From Candidatus Methanophaga sp. GoMg3.2 (lineage in GTDB: Archaea; Halobacteriota; Syntropharchaeia; Alkanophagales; Methanospirareceae): a stretch of 10,406 nt of DNA. The stretch lies in assembly GCA_013180565.1 (NCBI GenBank), contig QBUN01000355.1:1-10406 (forward strand), in the 5' to 3' direction. This document shows positions 1-5,563 of the stretch, piece by piece. A model generated the notes under the pieces. That model was not told the DNA's origin and did no database searches. It saw only the letters and a program-made list of their open reading frames with translations. The translations under genes were made by a program, and so were the position numbers. Within the stretch, counting starts at the first letter, position 1. Each line of letters begins with the position of its first letter.

Positions 1-1
1 C

Positions 2-121
2 TTTATTCTATTATTTTCCAATTGGATATTAAAAAACTTTTGTTTATCGAAAGTTGACTTACACAAACAATCTTGCCAATGGATTAGAACTGAATCTAAG
101 GAATTATTAAATAAAAAATAA
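2..121 (+). CDS. C-terminal end of an unidentified gene (partial)
   Basis: This frame is open from the window edge to a TAA at 119-121, giving about 39 residues; the other two forward frames carry several stops. The residues are rich in Lys, Gln and Ser and include the stretch LHKQSCQWIRTESKELLNKK, which reads like a real basic protein tail. I do not recognise a family. The frame is short and the DNA is AT-rich, so it could be chance. The stop lies just before a segment (about 121-144) that recurs upstream of the membrane-protein gene at 4220-4927. Confidence 0.3.
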   Translation, partial: FILLFSNWILKNFCLSKVDLHKQSCQWIRTESKELLNKK

Positions 122-188
122 CCAAAGGAGCTTTCAATCAGAATTTTCCTTTGAAGAAGGAGAATCCTAACAGTATCACTTCCTTCAG

Positions 189-671
189 GTGATACTCGCC
201 TACCATTTGGCAAGAGGAAAAGTGCCTTTAACCAAAGATTTTGAGCTTTTTAAAAAGAGGAGTGAGATCGGTAAGAGGCTTGCTGATTTGCATCTGATGA
301 AGCCAGATGAATTAAATAACCCAATTGCCAAGTTTCAGGGAAGCGGTGAGAATCTGGTAGAGAAGCGAAAATATAACGAGGGCGAAGAGCGGGTATACAT
401 TAATAAGACTCAATACTTTGAAGGAATTGAAAAAAAGGTCTGGGAATATCAGATAGGTGGCTATCAGGTCTTGGATAAATGGCTGAAGGATAGAAAGGGA
501 AGAGTACTATCACTTGAAGATATAAAGCATTATTGCAGGGTAGTAACTGCCATACGAAGGACAATTGACGTGCAGAAGGTAATAGATCAAATCTATCCTA
601 GGATTGAGGAAGAAGTTATTGAATTTTCTATACAAAAAGCGTATACAGAGTCATTGGAGGATATACCTTAA
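189..671 (+). pseudogene. C-terminal fragment of a type ISP restriction-modification enzyme
   Basis: The 160 residues match, from memory of the family, the C-terminal target-recognition part of type ISP (single-chain restriction, helicase and methyltransferase) enzymes or related N6-adenine methylases. The recognisable motifs are ADLHLMKPDELNNPIAKFQG (residues 32-51), YINKTQYFEGI (70-80), WEYQIGGYQVLDKWLKDRKG (85-104) and LSLEDIKHYCRVV (107-119). Full proteins run to many hundreds of residues, and the nuclease, helicase and methyltransferase motifs (NPPY, for example) are absent. The frame opens at GTG 189 after an in-frame TAA at 168-170 and has no convincing ribosome binding site. I read it as the tail of a gene whose front was lost by rearrangement, not as a working enzyme. 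A piece of the same motif begins the membrane protein at 4220-4927. Confidence 0.75.
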
Positions 672-805
672 AGTTGACTGCGATTAATGCCGATGCTATT
701 TCTTGCATAATAAACGTCTTTGGACTAAGAACTATCCCTTCCCCTTATCCCTTTTGTCTAACCCAACACCTTGTAGCCACCCCACCGATTATAGCGCACA
801 ATAAT

Positions 806-1207
806 TCAAAGCCTGGTATCGTTCTCGTTATCGCTTACCACAGGGGTTCTATCTACTTCTTCGCCTTCCACATTTCTCAAGATTATCGCTTCTTCGCTAT
901 TGTCAAGCCACCCATAAGGAGGGGTGTAGGTACAATAGGCTCCAGGGTAAAGGGTAGTGCCTTCGGCTATCCAGTCAATTGCTGTTGAGCCGTGCGTAGA
1001 CTCAAAAGTCCAGTTCCCTATGTCCACGCTTTCATTTGATGGATTGTGAAGCGTGACCCATTCGTTGCCGTTATCGCTTCCCGCGGGGTTTTGGTCAAAG
1101 GCGTATAATATTACATCTGAGGAAGCGGTTAAGGTGGTTGCTAAGGCTATGCCTGTGAAGAGAAGCGTCAAAGCGATCCCTAATATTAGCCCTTGATTTT
1201 TGGTCAT
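806..1207 (-). CDS. Secreted lamin-tail-domain (LTD) protein, C-terminally short
   Basis: The predicted protein has 133 residues. Residues 1-23 form a signal peptide (MTKNQGLILGIALTLL and following) with a hydrophobic core and an Ala-rich cleavage region, so it is probably exported. Residues 31-130 have the look of a lamin tail domain, an Ig-like fold used for surface attachment or binding: VILYAFDQNPAGSDNGNEWV, HNPSNESVDIGNWTF, LYPGAYCTYTPPYGW, EEAIILRNVEGEEVDRTPV. Such domains usually continue past the final NENDTR with a Trp/Arg/Pro-rich strand; here TGA follows at once, so the last strand may be missing. I chose the ATG at 1207 because it begins the signal peptide; longer starts run back over the zinc-finger remnant. 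The gene converges with the restriction-enzyme fragment. A broken copy of its 5' end lies at 4003-4090. Confidence 0.65.
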   Translation of the reverse strand: MTKNQGLILGIALTLLFTGIALATTLTASSDVILYAFDQNPAGSDNGNEWVTLHNPSNESVDIGNWTFESTHGSTAIDWIAEGTTLYPGAYCTYTPPYGWLDNSEEAIILRNVEGEEVDRTPVVSDNENDTRL

Positions 1208-1282
1208 TGTTATTGAAAATCTTAGAGATGTGGGTGAATATAATAAGTTAGATAAAGATAAAATTGAAAGGTGGTGAAAGAA

Positions 1283-1369
1283 ATGGAGTGCCCAAGGTGT
1301 CATGATAGTGGTACGATAGAATGCCCAAGGTGTCATGGAGAAGGGCTCTTCGCTGTTTCATGTGGGTAG
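1283..1369 (+). pseudogene. DnaJ-type zinc-finger remnant, N-terminal part
   Basis: The 28 codons encode two tandem CPRCH units, MECPRCHDSGTIECPRCHGE, which match the CxxCxGxG repeats of the DnaJ central zinc-binding domain and small archaeal zinc-finger proteins. GGTGGTGAAAG just upstream is a plausible ribosome binding site for ATG 1283. A third unit starts (VSCG), but an in-frame TAG (1367-1369) ends it. The same frame continues through 1370-1477. A matching C-terminal zinc knuckle (ECPNCGGTGYVEG) appears at 1666-1707. Only two of the usual four repeats are complete here, so I read a decayed gene. Confidence 0.5.
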
Positions 1370-1477
1370 ATGTGGTTAGGATGCTGTCAAACAATCAAAA
1401 ATCGGAAGAAAAAGGGGTACAAATATGGCTTTAAATCCAAAAATAAGGATGAAAAATGTTGGTGGTGGCAATTGTAA
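1370..1477 (+). other. Open frame directly after the in-frame TAG
   Basis: Thirty-five codons open in the same frame as the zinc-finger remnant and separated from it only by TAG 1367-1369. They start at an ATG abutting that stop. The product is basic and Cys/Trp-containing, with the stretches GCCQTIKNRKKKGYKYGF and DEKCWWWQL. It could be the decayed continuation of the zinc-finger gene, or the part after a suppressed or pyrrolysine-type TAG. No homology is recognised and the length is within chance. Confidence 0.2.
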
Positions 1478-1569
1478 GTCAGTTTCTTAGGAAATCCTAT
1501 TATTGGTTATGAAATCTTGGAGATTTTGATAATTACTGACGCTCATCATTCATCACGCCCCTCATGTAA

Positions 1570-1707
1570 TCTGCTCCAGCGGATAGTAAGGATATTGAGT
1601 TACCCATACAAAATAGCGAAGCGCCTGGAGAAGGAGGTTGGGAAGGTCTCTTCGGGGACTACAAGGAGTGTCCTAATTGTGGAGGCACCGGATACGTTGA
1701 GGGATGA
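1570..1707 (+). pseudogene. DnaJ-type zinc-finger remnant, C-terminal part
   Basis: A stop-free stretch after TAA 1567-1569 ends with KECPNCGGTGYVEG and a TGA at 1705-1707. CPNCGGTGYV is a textbook final CxxCxGxGxV knuckle of a DnaJ-like zinc-binding domain. It lies about 300 bases downstream of the two N-terminal knuckles in the same orientation but without a joining frame, which suggests one ancestral gene broken by indels. Codons before the knuckle (GLFGDY and upstream) are not recognisable. Confidence 0.4.
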
Positions 1708-1986
1708 AACTGGAAAATACAAAGACCCTATCACAAGCTTGAAATGTACTATGACGATTTAGGAATATCCTGAATTGTCCTCTTTTTTTCAAAGCGCCTT
1801 TTCATGATACGAGAGTAACGAAAAACGAACGATGTAAGTAAATTCAAAAAGGGATAAAATCACCCGAAAAAGCGATGAATATGAAAACCGAAATGGACAT
1901 GAAATAGGCTGAAAGAAGGTTTTTGAAGATGCTTAGATGCGGTTTGTATTATTCATGCTTATTTATCCACAGTCAATAGAAAATGC

Positions 1987-2018
1987 TTCACGTGAAAAAA
2001 TCGAAAAGCTTTTATATA
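1987..2018 (+). promoter_or_regulatory. Archaeal promoter with an upstream palindrome
   Basis: GAAAAGCTTTTATAT (2003-2017) is an excellent BRE plus TATA box; transcription would start near 2037-2042. The perfect 10-bp palindrome TTCACGTGAA (1987-1996) lies about 15 bases upstream of the TATA box, a common place for an archaeal activator or repressor dimer to bind. No gene starts within 150 bases downstream, so the transcript could be a small RNA or a long leader for the PLD-like gene. Confidence 0.55.
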
Positions 2019-2035
2019 CCCTTGATAAATGTACA

Positions 2036-2082
2036 ACTTAAGTCATCGGCACTCGTGCTTAGTGTAGGCCTTGTACTTAAGT
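2036..2082 (+). ncRNA. Candidate small structured RNA (hairpin)
   Basis: ACTTAAGT occurs at 2036-2043 and 2075-2082 and, being self-complementary, can close an 8-bp stem. Inside it, CACT (2050-2053) can pair with AGTG (2061-2064), and GG before it with CC near 2069-2070. The hairpin starts almost exactly where the promoter at 2003-2017 should begin transcription. It could equally be a binding site for a protein recognising the repeated 8-bp palindrome. No known RNA family is recognised. Confidence 0.3.
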
Positions 2083-2142
2083 GTGGCGTGGTTGGGACTT
2101 AGAAAAGTGTAAAGTTTATATGCTGGTAAGAATAAGAAGAAA

Positions 2143-2158
2143 GAAAAGCTTTTATATT
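2143..2158 (+). promoter_or_regulatory. Promoter of the PLD-like gene
   Basis: GAAAAGCTTTTATAT (2143-2157) repeats base for base the core at 2003-2017. Transcription is expected near 2180, leaving a leader of roughly 25 bases before ATG 2206. Confidence 0.6.
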
Positions 2159-2205
2159 AACCGCACCCAATATATGAAAGTGTTAAGGATGTATAAGGGA
2201 TAAAG

Positions 2206-2544
2206 ATGGCAATAACGGATATATTGTTTTGCAAAAAAGAATATAAGTTTGGATGGGATGATGCGATAAGATATAGTAAATATCTTGGCAAAGCGAAAGA
2301 CGAAATCAAAATTATCGCCGGTGAATTATATGCCCCCTATTATTCTAATTCAGAGGTTTTGGAAAATTTAGAAGATGCTATCAAGAATAACGTTACTATT
2401 AAGATTATTTTTGGTCCTGCCGTGTATGTAGACTGTAAAAAGATACTAAAATTAGCAGCTGAAGGAAAGATAGAACTATTTAAAATGTCAAGGAGGCTTG
2501 ATAAGCATTTTAGAGTAATAGATCAACAGCACGTGTATATTAGT
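2206..2544 (+). pseudogene. PLD-like protein, N-terminal part (interrupted gene)
   Basis: Residues 1-113 of a phospholipase-D-like domain protein: an alpha/beta pattern with IKIIAGELYAPYYSNSEVLE (34-53), a typical KNNVTIKIIFGP strand, and KHFRVIDQQHVYIS (100-113). The last motif is the HKD-like region, but in the form HxRxxD, so phospholipase activity is doubtful; archaeal proteins of this group are poorly characterised and may be nucleic-acid-related. At 2545 the frame enters a decayed mobile element and meets TAA (2548-2550). The 6-bp ATTAGT at 2539-2544 is repeated at 3119-3124 beyond the element. Joining there continues the protein in frame to 3460, for 224 residues in all. Confidence 0.7.
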
Positions 2545-2687
2545 GGTTAAGTTTGATATAGAAGTGGGACACTTTTGTGTGTGACGGAAGTGTCTGAAAT
2601 GGAGAAAGAAGTATTAATTCGGAAACGTAAGAAAGCAAAATAACTGCACGAGAAAGGTTGGAGTAACCGTCATATAGCTCGTTACCT

Positions 2688-2714
2688 GGTTTAGTTTGAA
2701 ATAAGAGTAGGACA
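2688..2714 (+). repeat. Internal third copy of the element's terminal repeat
   Basis: Starts GGTTTAGTTTG and ends GTAGGACA. Over 28 positions it differs from the reverse complement of the right terminus at 5, so it is closer to the right end than the left end is. It may mark recombination between two element copies or an internal deletion. It has no matching target duplication of its own. Confidence 0.55.
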
Positions 2715-2795
2715 GTTAAACAAGTCTATAAACTCAACACCCACTGCTATGTTGTTCATAAAGGGTTGAGGGAGCTCCCAGATGTGGCATAGAGG

Positions 2796-2892
2796 GGCAT
2801 GATAAGTCAGGTATCCGCATTGATGTTTTCTGGAACGAAGAGAAAGAAAACTTCAAGCGGATAATTTCGAGAGAAATAGGACTTATCATGCC
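2796..2892. repeat. Nested inverted repeats forming a long imperfect palindrome
   Basis: GGCATGATAAGTC (2796-2808) is the perfect reverse complement of 2880-2892. Inside it TATCCGC (2812-2818) pairs with GCGGATA (2857-2863), then GTTTTC (2825-2830) with GAAAAC (2846-2851). The 16-base right-hand bulge can form its own hairpin (ATTTC 2864-2868 with GAAAT 2873-2877). Both strands are open over this stretch (for example GIRIDVFWNEEKENFKRI on plus), so a decayed coding origin is possible, but the nested complementarity points to structure. Confidence 0.55.
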
Positions 2893-2945
2893 GGGTAGTG
2901 TGTTTATCCAACGGCATGAGTGCAAGTAGTTAGTGGTTCATAAAG

Positions 2946-2986
2946 GTATATTGGTCGCTCCGCTTTACTGCAAGCGACCGATATAC
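2946..2986. repeat. 14-bp stem-loop inside the element
   Basis: GTATATTGGTCGCT (2946-2959) pairs with AGCGACCGATATAC (2973-2986) along all 14 positions, one of them a G-T pair, with a 13-base loop. Not followed by a T-run, so not a classical terminator. The 11-base GTTCATAAAGG ends at the foot of this stem (2936-2946) and also occurs at 2754-2764. Confidence 0.6.
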
Positions 2987-3124
2987 TATGATTAATTGGC
3001 TTAAGAGGTTACATGATATTGAAATCAAATTTTGTAATAAAAAGTGTTATATCTAATCGAGCATATTTACTGACATAGTGATGTATCTGAGTGTCCTACC
3101 TTTATTCCAAACTCAACCATTAGT

Positions 3125-3460
3125 AAACCGCATGCTATCGATATAGAAACAAAAAAAAGGAGTGATAAATTCATACATTGGGACATTAGGCCCAGTCCAC
3201 ATGGGGAGATATATGAAGAGTTGTTTGATGAAATACTTAGAGATTATGCTGAGCGAGTGAAGGAGATTATAGGAGCGTTCAAAGAAAGAAAAGTAGAATA
3301 TTTTAAAGAAGGGGATAAAAAAGGAAAGGTAAAAACAGCTAAGGGATTTGTTAAAGAGGAGGATGGCAAAATGAGGGAAGCTACCGATGAAGAAATAAAT
3401 GAATTGGAGCGATATATAGGAAATGATAGAGACACTAACACAACAAACAAATGCGCTTGA
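3125..3460 (+). pseudogene. PLD-like protein, C-terminal part (interrupted gene)
   Basis: The 111 codons are stop-free and in frame with the 2206 start once the element and one ATTAGT are removed. They begin KPHAIDIETKKRSDKFIHWD, a fitting continuation after HVYIS of the PLD motif (these proteins often have KPH there). An acidic and basic helical tail follows: EEIYEEL-like, KGFVKEEDGKMREATDEEIN, ending TNTTNKCA. The next gene starts inside its last 38 bases. A weaker reading is an independent small gene starting at TTG 3221 or nearby, but the perfect frame restoration argues against that. Confidence 0.65.
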
Positions 3461-3788
3461 CTTAACACTTCCACTTTATAGCTTTATTATTGCAGCAAAC
3501 TTGTTAACTATTTTTGTGAGTTATGGGAGAATGCAAAAAGATATGACAATACAAAAAGTATTTAGAGAATCTGTAGTTGAATTATTATACCTGTTTCTAG
3601 TAGGTTCAACGGCACTTCTTATTTTTTCAGTACCACTTAACTCAAAACTCCTCGCAATCATCGGAATCGTTTTGATTACCTTTTGCTACCTTCTAGTTGC
3701 TGGGAAGTTCTTATATTTGTTAGGGTTACGAGGGAGAAAGGGTGTTATCAAAGGAAGTATAAAAGGGGAACAAATACAAAAGAATTGA
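3423..3788 (+). CDS. Small three-helix membrane protein
   Basis: The product has 121 residues with likely membrane segments at about 17-35 (PLYSFIIAANLLTIFVSY), 51-70 (VVELLYLFLVGSTALLIFSV) and 75-99 (KLLAIIGIVLITFCYLLVAG). It has a basic C-terminal tail (GLRGRKGVIKGSIKGEQIQK). No family is recognised. ATG 3423 overlaps the last 38 bases of the PLD-like gene in another frame and has no clear ribosome binding site, which suggests translational coupling and a shared job with the PLD-like protein, perhaps anchoring it at the membrane (inference). If the element at 2545 blocks upstream transcription or translation, expression of this gene would fall too. Confidence 0.65.
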   Translation: MIETLTQQTNALDLTLPLYSFIIAANLLTIFVSYGRMQKDMTIQKVFRESVVELLYLFLVGSTALLIFSVPLNSKLLAIIGIVLITFCYLLVAGKFLYLLGLRGRKGVIKGSIKGEQIQKN

Positions 3789-3824
3789 ACAAATAACACA
3801 TGTGCATGTATTACGATTGAATGT

Positions 3825-3869
3825 GTGCTAGTGGCAAGGCGGATGCCTCGGGATTTATCCCGAGGGTGG
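3825..3869 (+). mobile_element. Possible IS200/IS605-type right end (omega-RNA-like hairpin)
   Basis: GGATGCCTCGGGATTTATCC and what follows form an 8-bp stem (3846-3853 with 3858-3865) and a TTTA loop, closed by GGTGG. This resembles the conserved 3' hairpin of IS605-family right ends and TnpB omega-RNAs, commonly GGAAGCC-stem-TTTA-stem-GG (family knowledge from memory). No TnpA or TnpB remains nearby, so this would be a stranded end or a mini-element. The left limit is not determined; an imperfect palindrome ACATGTGCATGT lies at 3798-3809. Confidence 0.35.
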
Positions 3870-4002
3870 CCTGTGCCTCGTAGCCTAATCAGCCAGAGGG
3901 TTGGAATCCCTCCTGTGCTGTTTACTCGTATCGACTAATACCCGCTATGTTAATTTATGGTGGCAGATAGTAAGGGAGCATAATCTTACATGAGAGGTGG
4001 TG
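3870..4002. other. Gene-free stretch with a small hairpin
   Basis: Nothing coding is supported. GAGGG (3896-3900) pairs with CCCTC (3908-3912) around the 7-base loop TTGGAAT, resembling a tRNA T-arm, but no acceptor, D or anticodon arm fits. The rest, up to the lamin-tail remnant, has no recognisable content. Confidence 0.4.
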
Positions 4003-4089
4003 GATAAGGCGGTTGAGGTTGCTAATGCTATGCCTGTGAAGAAGAAGTATTAAAGCGATTCCTAATAATAGCCCTTGGTTTTTGTTCAT
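4003..4089 (-). pseudogene. Frameshifted copy of the lamin-tail signal peptide
   Basis: On the minus strand from ATG 4089 it reads MNKNQGLLLGIALILL, closely matching MTKNQGLILGIALTLL of the gene at 806-1207. A one-base frameshift follows, after which the other frame reads FTGIALATSTAL, again matching. The DNA similarity spans about 85 bases and covers only the signal peptide. A MITE is inserted directly upstream of the ATG, separating it from its promoter. It is a non-functional duplicate fragment. Confidence 0.65.
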
Positions 4090-4090
4090 T

Positions 4091-4215
4091 AGACTTGTTG
4101 CGCTATAATATCCTATAAAATGCTGCCTTCTAAGGCGTCCATTGCTCCGCGCATAATGCTCCTTTTTACGGATATCCGTTCTCCGAGCTTTTCCAAATTA
4201 TTCCGCAACAAGTCT
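4091..4215. mobile_element. 125-bp MITE sharing ends with the IS5-like element
   Basis: Perfect 11-bp terminal inverted repeats AGACTTGTTGC (4091-4101) and GCAACAAGTCT (4205-4215) are identical to those of the intact element at 7183-8233. The flanking 3-bp duplication ATT (4088-4090, 4216-4218) is visible. Deleting the MITE and one ATT gives TTCATTGTTAT, and the homologous uninterrupted site near the lamin-tail start (about 1204-1213) reads GTCATTGTTAT, confirming the ends. There is no coding capacity. Internally it holds a 12-bp palindrome ACGGATATCCGT (4168-4179). It needs a transposase in trans, presumably the one at 7253-8176. Confidence 0.8.
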
Positions 4216-4219
4216 ATTG

Positions 4220-4927
4220 TTATCTAGCCCTTCTTTTTAAGATAAGGGTCAAGAAAATTATCAAGACAGAACCCAGGAGGTAGCCTACTAATCGAACTAG
4301 GTCTAGGTAGTATACGGAAACGCTAAATGTTTCATCAATGAACGATACAATGAACGCCATGATAAAGGTACTGCCCACCATGATAAACATGATACAAGAT
4401 TGAATAAGATAGATATCAACACCTTGTTCCGGAATTTTTCTCATATTAAGTGACTTAAAAAGTTTATTTTCTTTATCATAAATCGTCCCTTCGCTTTCTT
4501 TCTCTGAAAACGCGTTCCACCTTGTTTTCCTCTTATCAGAACCTTTCTGAGATTTATCCCATAAAAAACCTTTATAGTCCAGAGAAATGAAAAGACGGCG
4601 TTTAGCTACAAAAGAAAACACCGCCCAAACGAAGAATAACACACAGTAATATGTAAGCAAAAGTAAAAAAAGTATCCACCAGCCTACCGGTGCTGCTACT
4701 ATCTGTGACCAAATCTTTGGTTGCGAACATATAACTGCGATAGCTGTTAGTATAGGTACTATAATGGATAAAACCCCTTTAAAGGTAATATTAGGAAAAT
4801 AAGACAAATCTCTTTGGAACTTATCGATGTGTTCTACTAAGTCATTTAAAGTTTTTCTGTGGGTATTCGAGTCATGAAAGGTTGCAATTGGGTTATTTAA
4901 TTCATCGGGCTTCATCAAATAAGGCAT
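4220..4927 (-). CDS. Four-helix membrane protein with a borrowed N-terminus
   Basis: The product has 235 residues. Likely membrane segments are at about 48-67 (FKGVLSIIVPILTAIAVICS), 82-108 (begins GWWILFLLLLTYYCVLFFVW), 172-196 (SCIMFIMVGSTFIMAFIVSF) and 206-230. A charged loop of about 60 residues lies in the middle and a basic KRRAR ends the protein. No family is recognised. Residues 4-17 (LMKPDELNNPIATF) repeat the type ISP restriction-enzyme motif at 289-345 almost exactly at DNA level, although membrane proteins have no reason to share it; I infer that recombination supplied a new start. Either ATG 4927 or ATG 4915 could be used. It is divergent from the methyltransferase, with 75 bases between starts. 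The MITE lies 4 bases beyond its stop. Confidence 0.6.
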   Translation of the reverse strand: MPYLMKPDELNNPIATFHDSNTHRKTLNDLVEHIDKFQRDLSYFPNITFKGVLSIIVPILTAIAVICSQPKIWSQIVAAPVGWWILFLLLLTYYCVLFFVWAVFSFVAKRRLFISLDYKGFLWDKSQKGSDKRKTRWNAFSEKESEGTIYDKENKLFKSLNMRKIPEQGVDIYLIQSCIMFIMVGSTFIMAFIVSFIDETFSVSVYYLDLVRLVGYLLGSVLIIFLTLILKRRAR

Positions 4928-5002
4928 ATCCTGATTGAAAGCCTCTTTGGGTATTTTCCTTTTCCAAGTTAAATAAAATGTCAGAGACTGTTTAGTAAAT
5001 AA

Positions 5003-5563
5003 ATGAAAAACGATTTGGAAGAAATAATCACAGGAACTTTAATGCAAATAGGAATTAGTAGAGGAAAGATAATACTGGAGTTTGGTTGTGGTTCGGGCAC
5101 CTATACCATTCCAGTTGCTAAAATAGTTGATTCAAGAGGAATTGTATATGCATTAGATGAAGATAAGAAAGCGTTAGATGAGCTGATGCAAAAAGCTGAA
5201 TCAGAGCGGTTGGAAAATATAATAAGAGTGGATACATCAAGAGGAGCTAAAATTCCTCTTGATGATAATTCTATTGATATAGTCTTGCTTTATGATGTCT
5301 TTCATGATTATTATTTTCCATCACCCGCAGATAGAAGGAAATTATTGGCTGATATTTACATGATTTTAAAACAAGATGGCTTTCTTTCTGTCTGGCCGAA
5401 ACATATGGAATCTGAAGCTAAGAAAGAAATTGAAAATGCCAATTTCTATCTAGTGAGTAAGCATAATGAAAACCTCATTCACGATAATGTGGATGTTGAA
5501 AAAGGAGAGATATTAAAGTTTAGAAAGAGAAACAAAGTGATTGGCGATAGAGAAAGAAAGTAA
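5003..5563 (+). CDS. Class I SAM-dependent methyltransferase
   Basis: The product has 186 residues with a Rossmann methyltransferase fold. Motif I is IILEFGCGSGTYTIPVAK (23-40), which binds S-adenosylmethionine. Motif II is VYALDED (48-54), with the acidic ribose-binding residue. The motif IV region is IDIVLLYDVFHDY (91-103), followed by LLADIYMILKQDGFLSVWP (114-132). It resembles the Methyltransf_11/31 type, whose substrates are usually small molecules; the target cannot be told from sequence. The length is near complete for this type. There is no Shine-Dalgarno before ATG 5003, and AT-rich DNA just upstream fits a leaderless transcript. Its last codons (DRERK) lie on DNA that, in another frame, belongs to the coupling-ATPase fragment, so its natural C-terminus may have been replaced. 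Confidence 0.75.
   Translation: MKNDLEEIITGTLMQIGISRGKIILEFGCGSGTYTIPVAKIVDSRGIVYALDEDKKALDELMQKAESERLENIIRVDTSRGAKIPLDDNSIDIVLLYDVFHDYYFPSPADRRKLLADIYMILKQDGFLSVWPKHMESEAKKEIENANFYLVSKHNENLIHDNVDVEKGEILKFRKRNKVIGDRERK

Larger units (their letters stand above)
1771..2205 (+). other. Intergenic region with promoters and a possible small RNA
   Basis: No credible gene lies here. CCTCTTTTTTTC near 1777-1788 could end transcription of the zinc-finger remnant, as archaea stop on oligo-T. The part from 1790 to 1985 is purine-rich with no structure I can defend. From 1987 onward it holds a palindrome, a strong promoter, a predicted hairpin, a TATA-like TTTATATG near 2114 and a second strong promoter leading into the PLD-like gene. 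The sub-features are listed separately. Confidence 0.6.
2545..3118 (+). mobile_element. Decayed 574-bp insertion element inside the PLD-like gene
   Basis: Imperfect 28-bp terminal inverted repeats, 2545-2572 and 3091-3118, agree at 22 of 28 positions and end in GGACAC inside. They are flanked by a 6-bp direct repeat ATTAGT (2539-2544, 3119-3124). A reading frame from the left end (about GTG 2581) encodes EKEVLIRKRKKAK, TAA, then LHEKGWSNRHIARYLV, which looks like the helix-turn-helix start of an IS481- or IS630-type transposase with a stop in it. No DDE domain remains. A third copy of the terminal repeat (2688-2714) interrupts the helix-turn-helix, and two large stem-loops follow. The element is dead for transposase and probably an internally deleted, rearranged derivative; the family is not certain. 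Confidence 0.65.

Noticed and set aside
722..800. Minus-strand stretch reading RWGGYKVLG, similar to the GGYQVLD motif of the restriction-enzyme fragment
   Set aside because: About 17 of 21 bases match at GGTGGCTA, but the rest is low-complexity and broken by stops; too short to claim as another copy.
674..988. 104-codon plus-strand frame
   Set aside because: It is antisense to the lamin-tail gene, which has a signal peptide and domain pattern; this frame has no recognisable content.
1517..1762. 81-codon plus-strand frame beginning TTG
   Set aside because: It overlaps the frame with the CPNCGGTGYV knuckle, has no ribosome binding site and an incoherent composition.
2734..2925. 63-codon minus-strand frame
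   Set aside because: It mirrors the nested inverted repeats inside the decayed element, so openness on both strands follows from the palindrome.
3826..3920. tRNA gene suggested by a T-arm-like GAGGG-TTGGAAT-CCCTC
   Set aside because: No acceptor partner for the bases after the T-arm, no D-arm, and the upstream hairpin has a 4-base loop rather than a 7-base anticodon loop.
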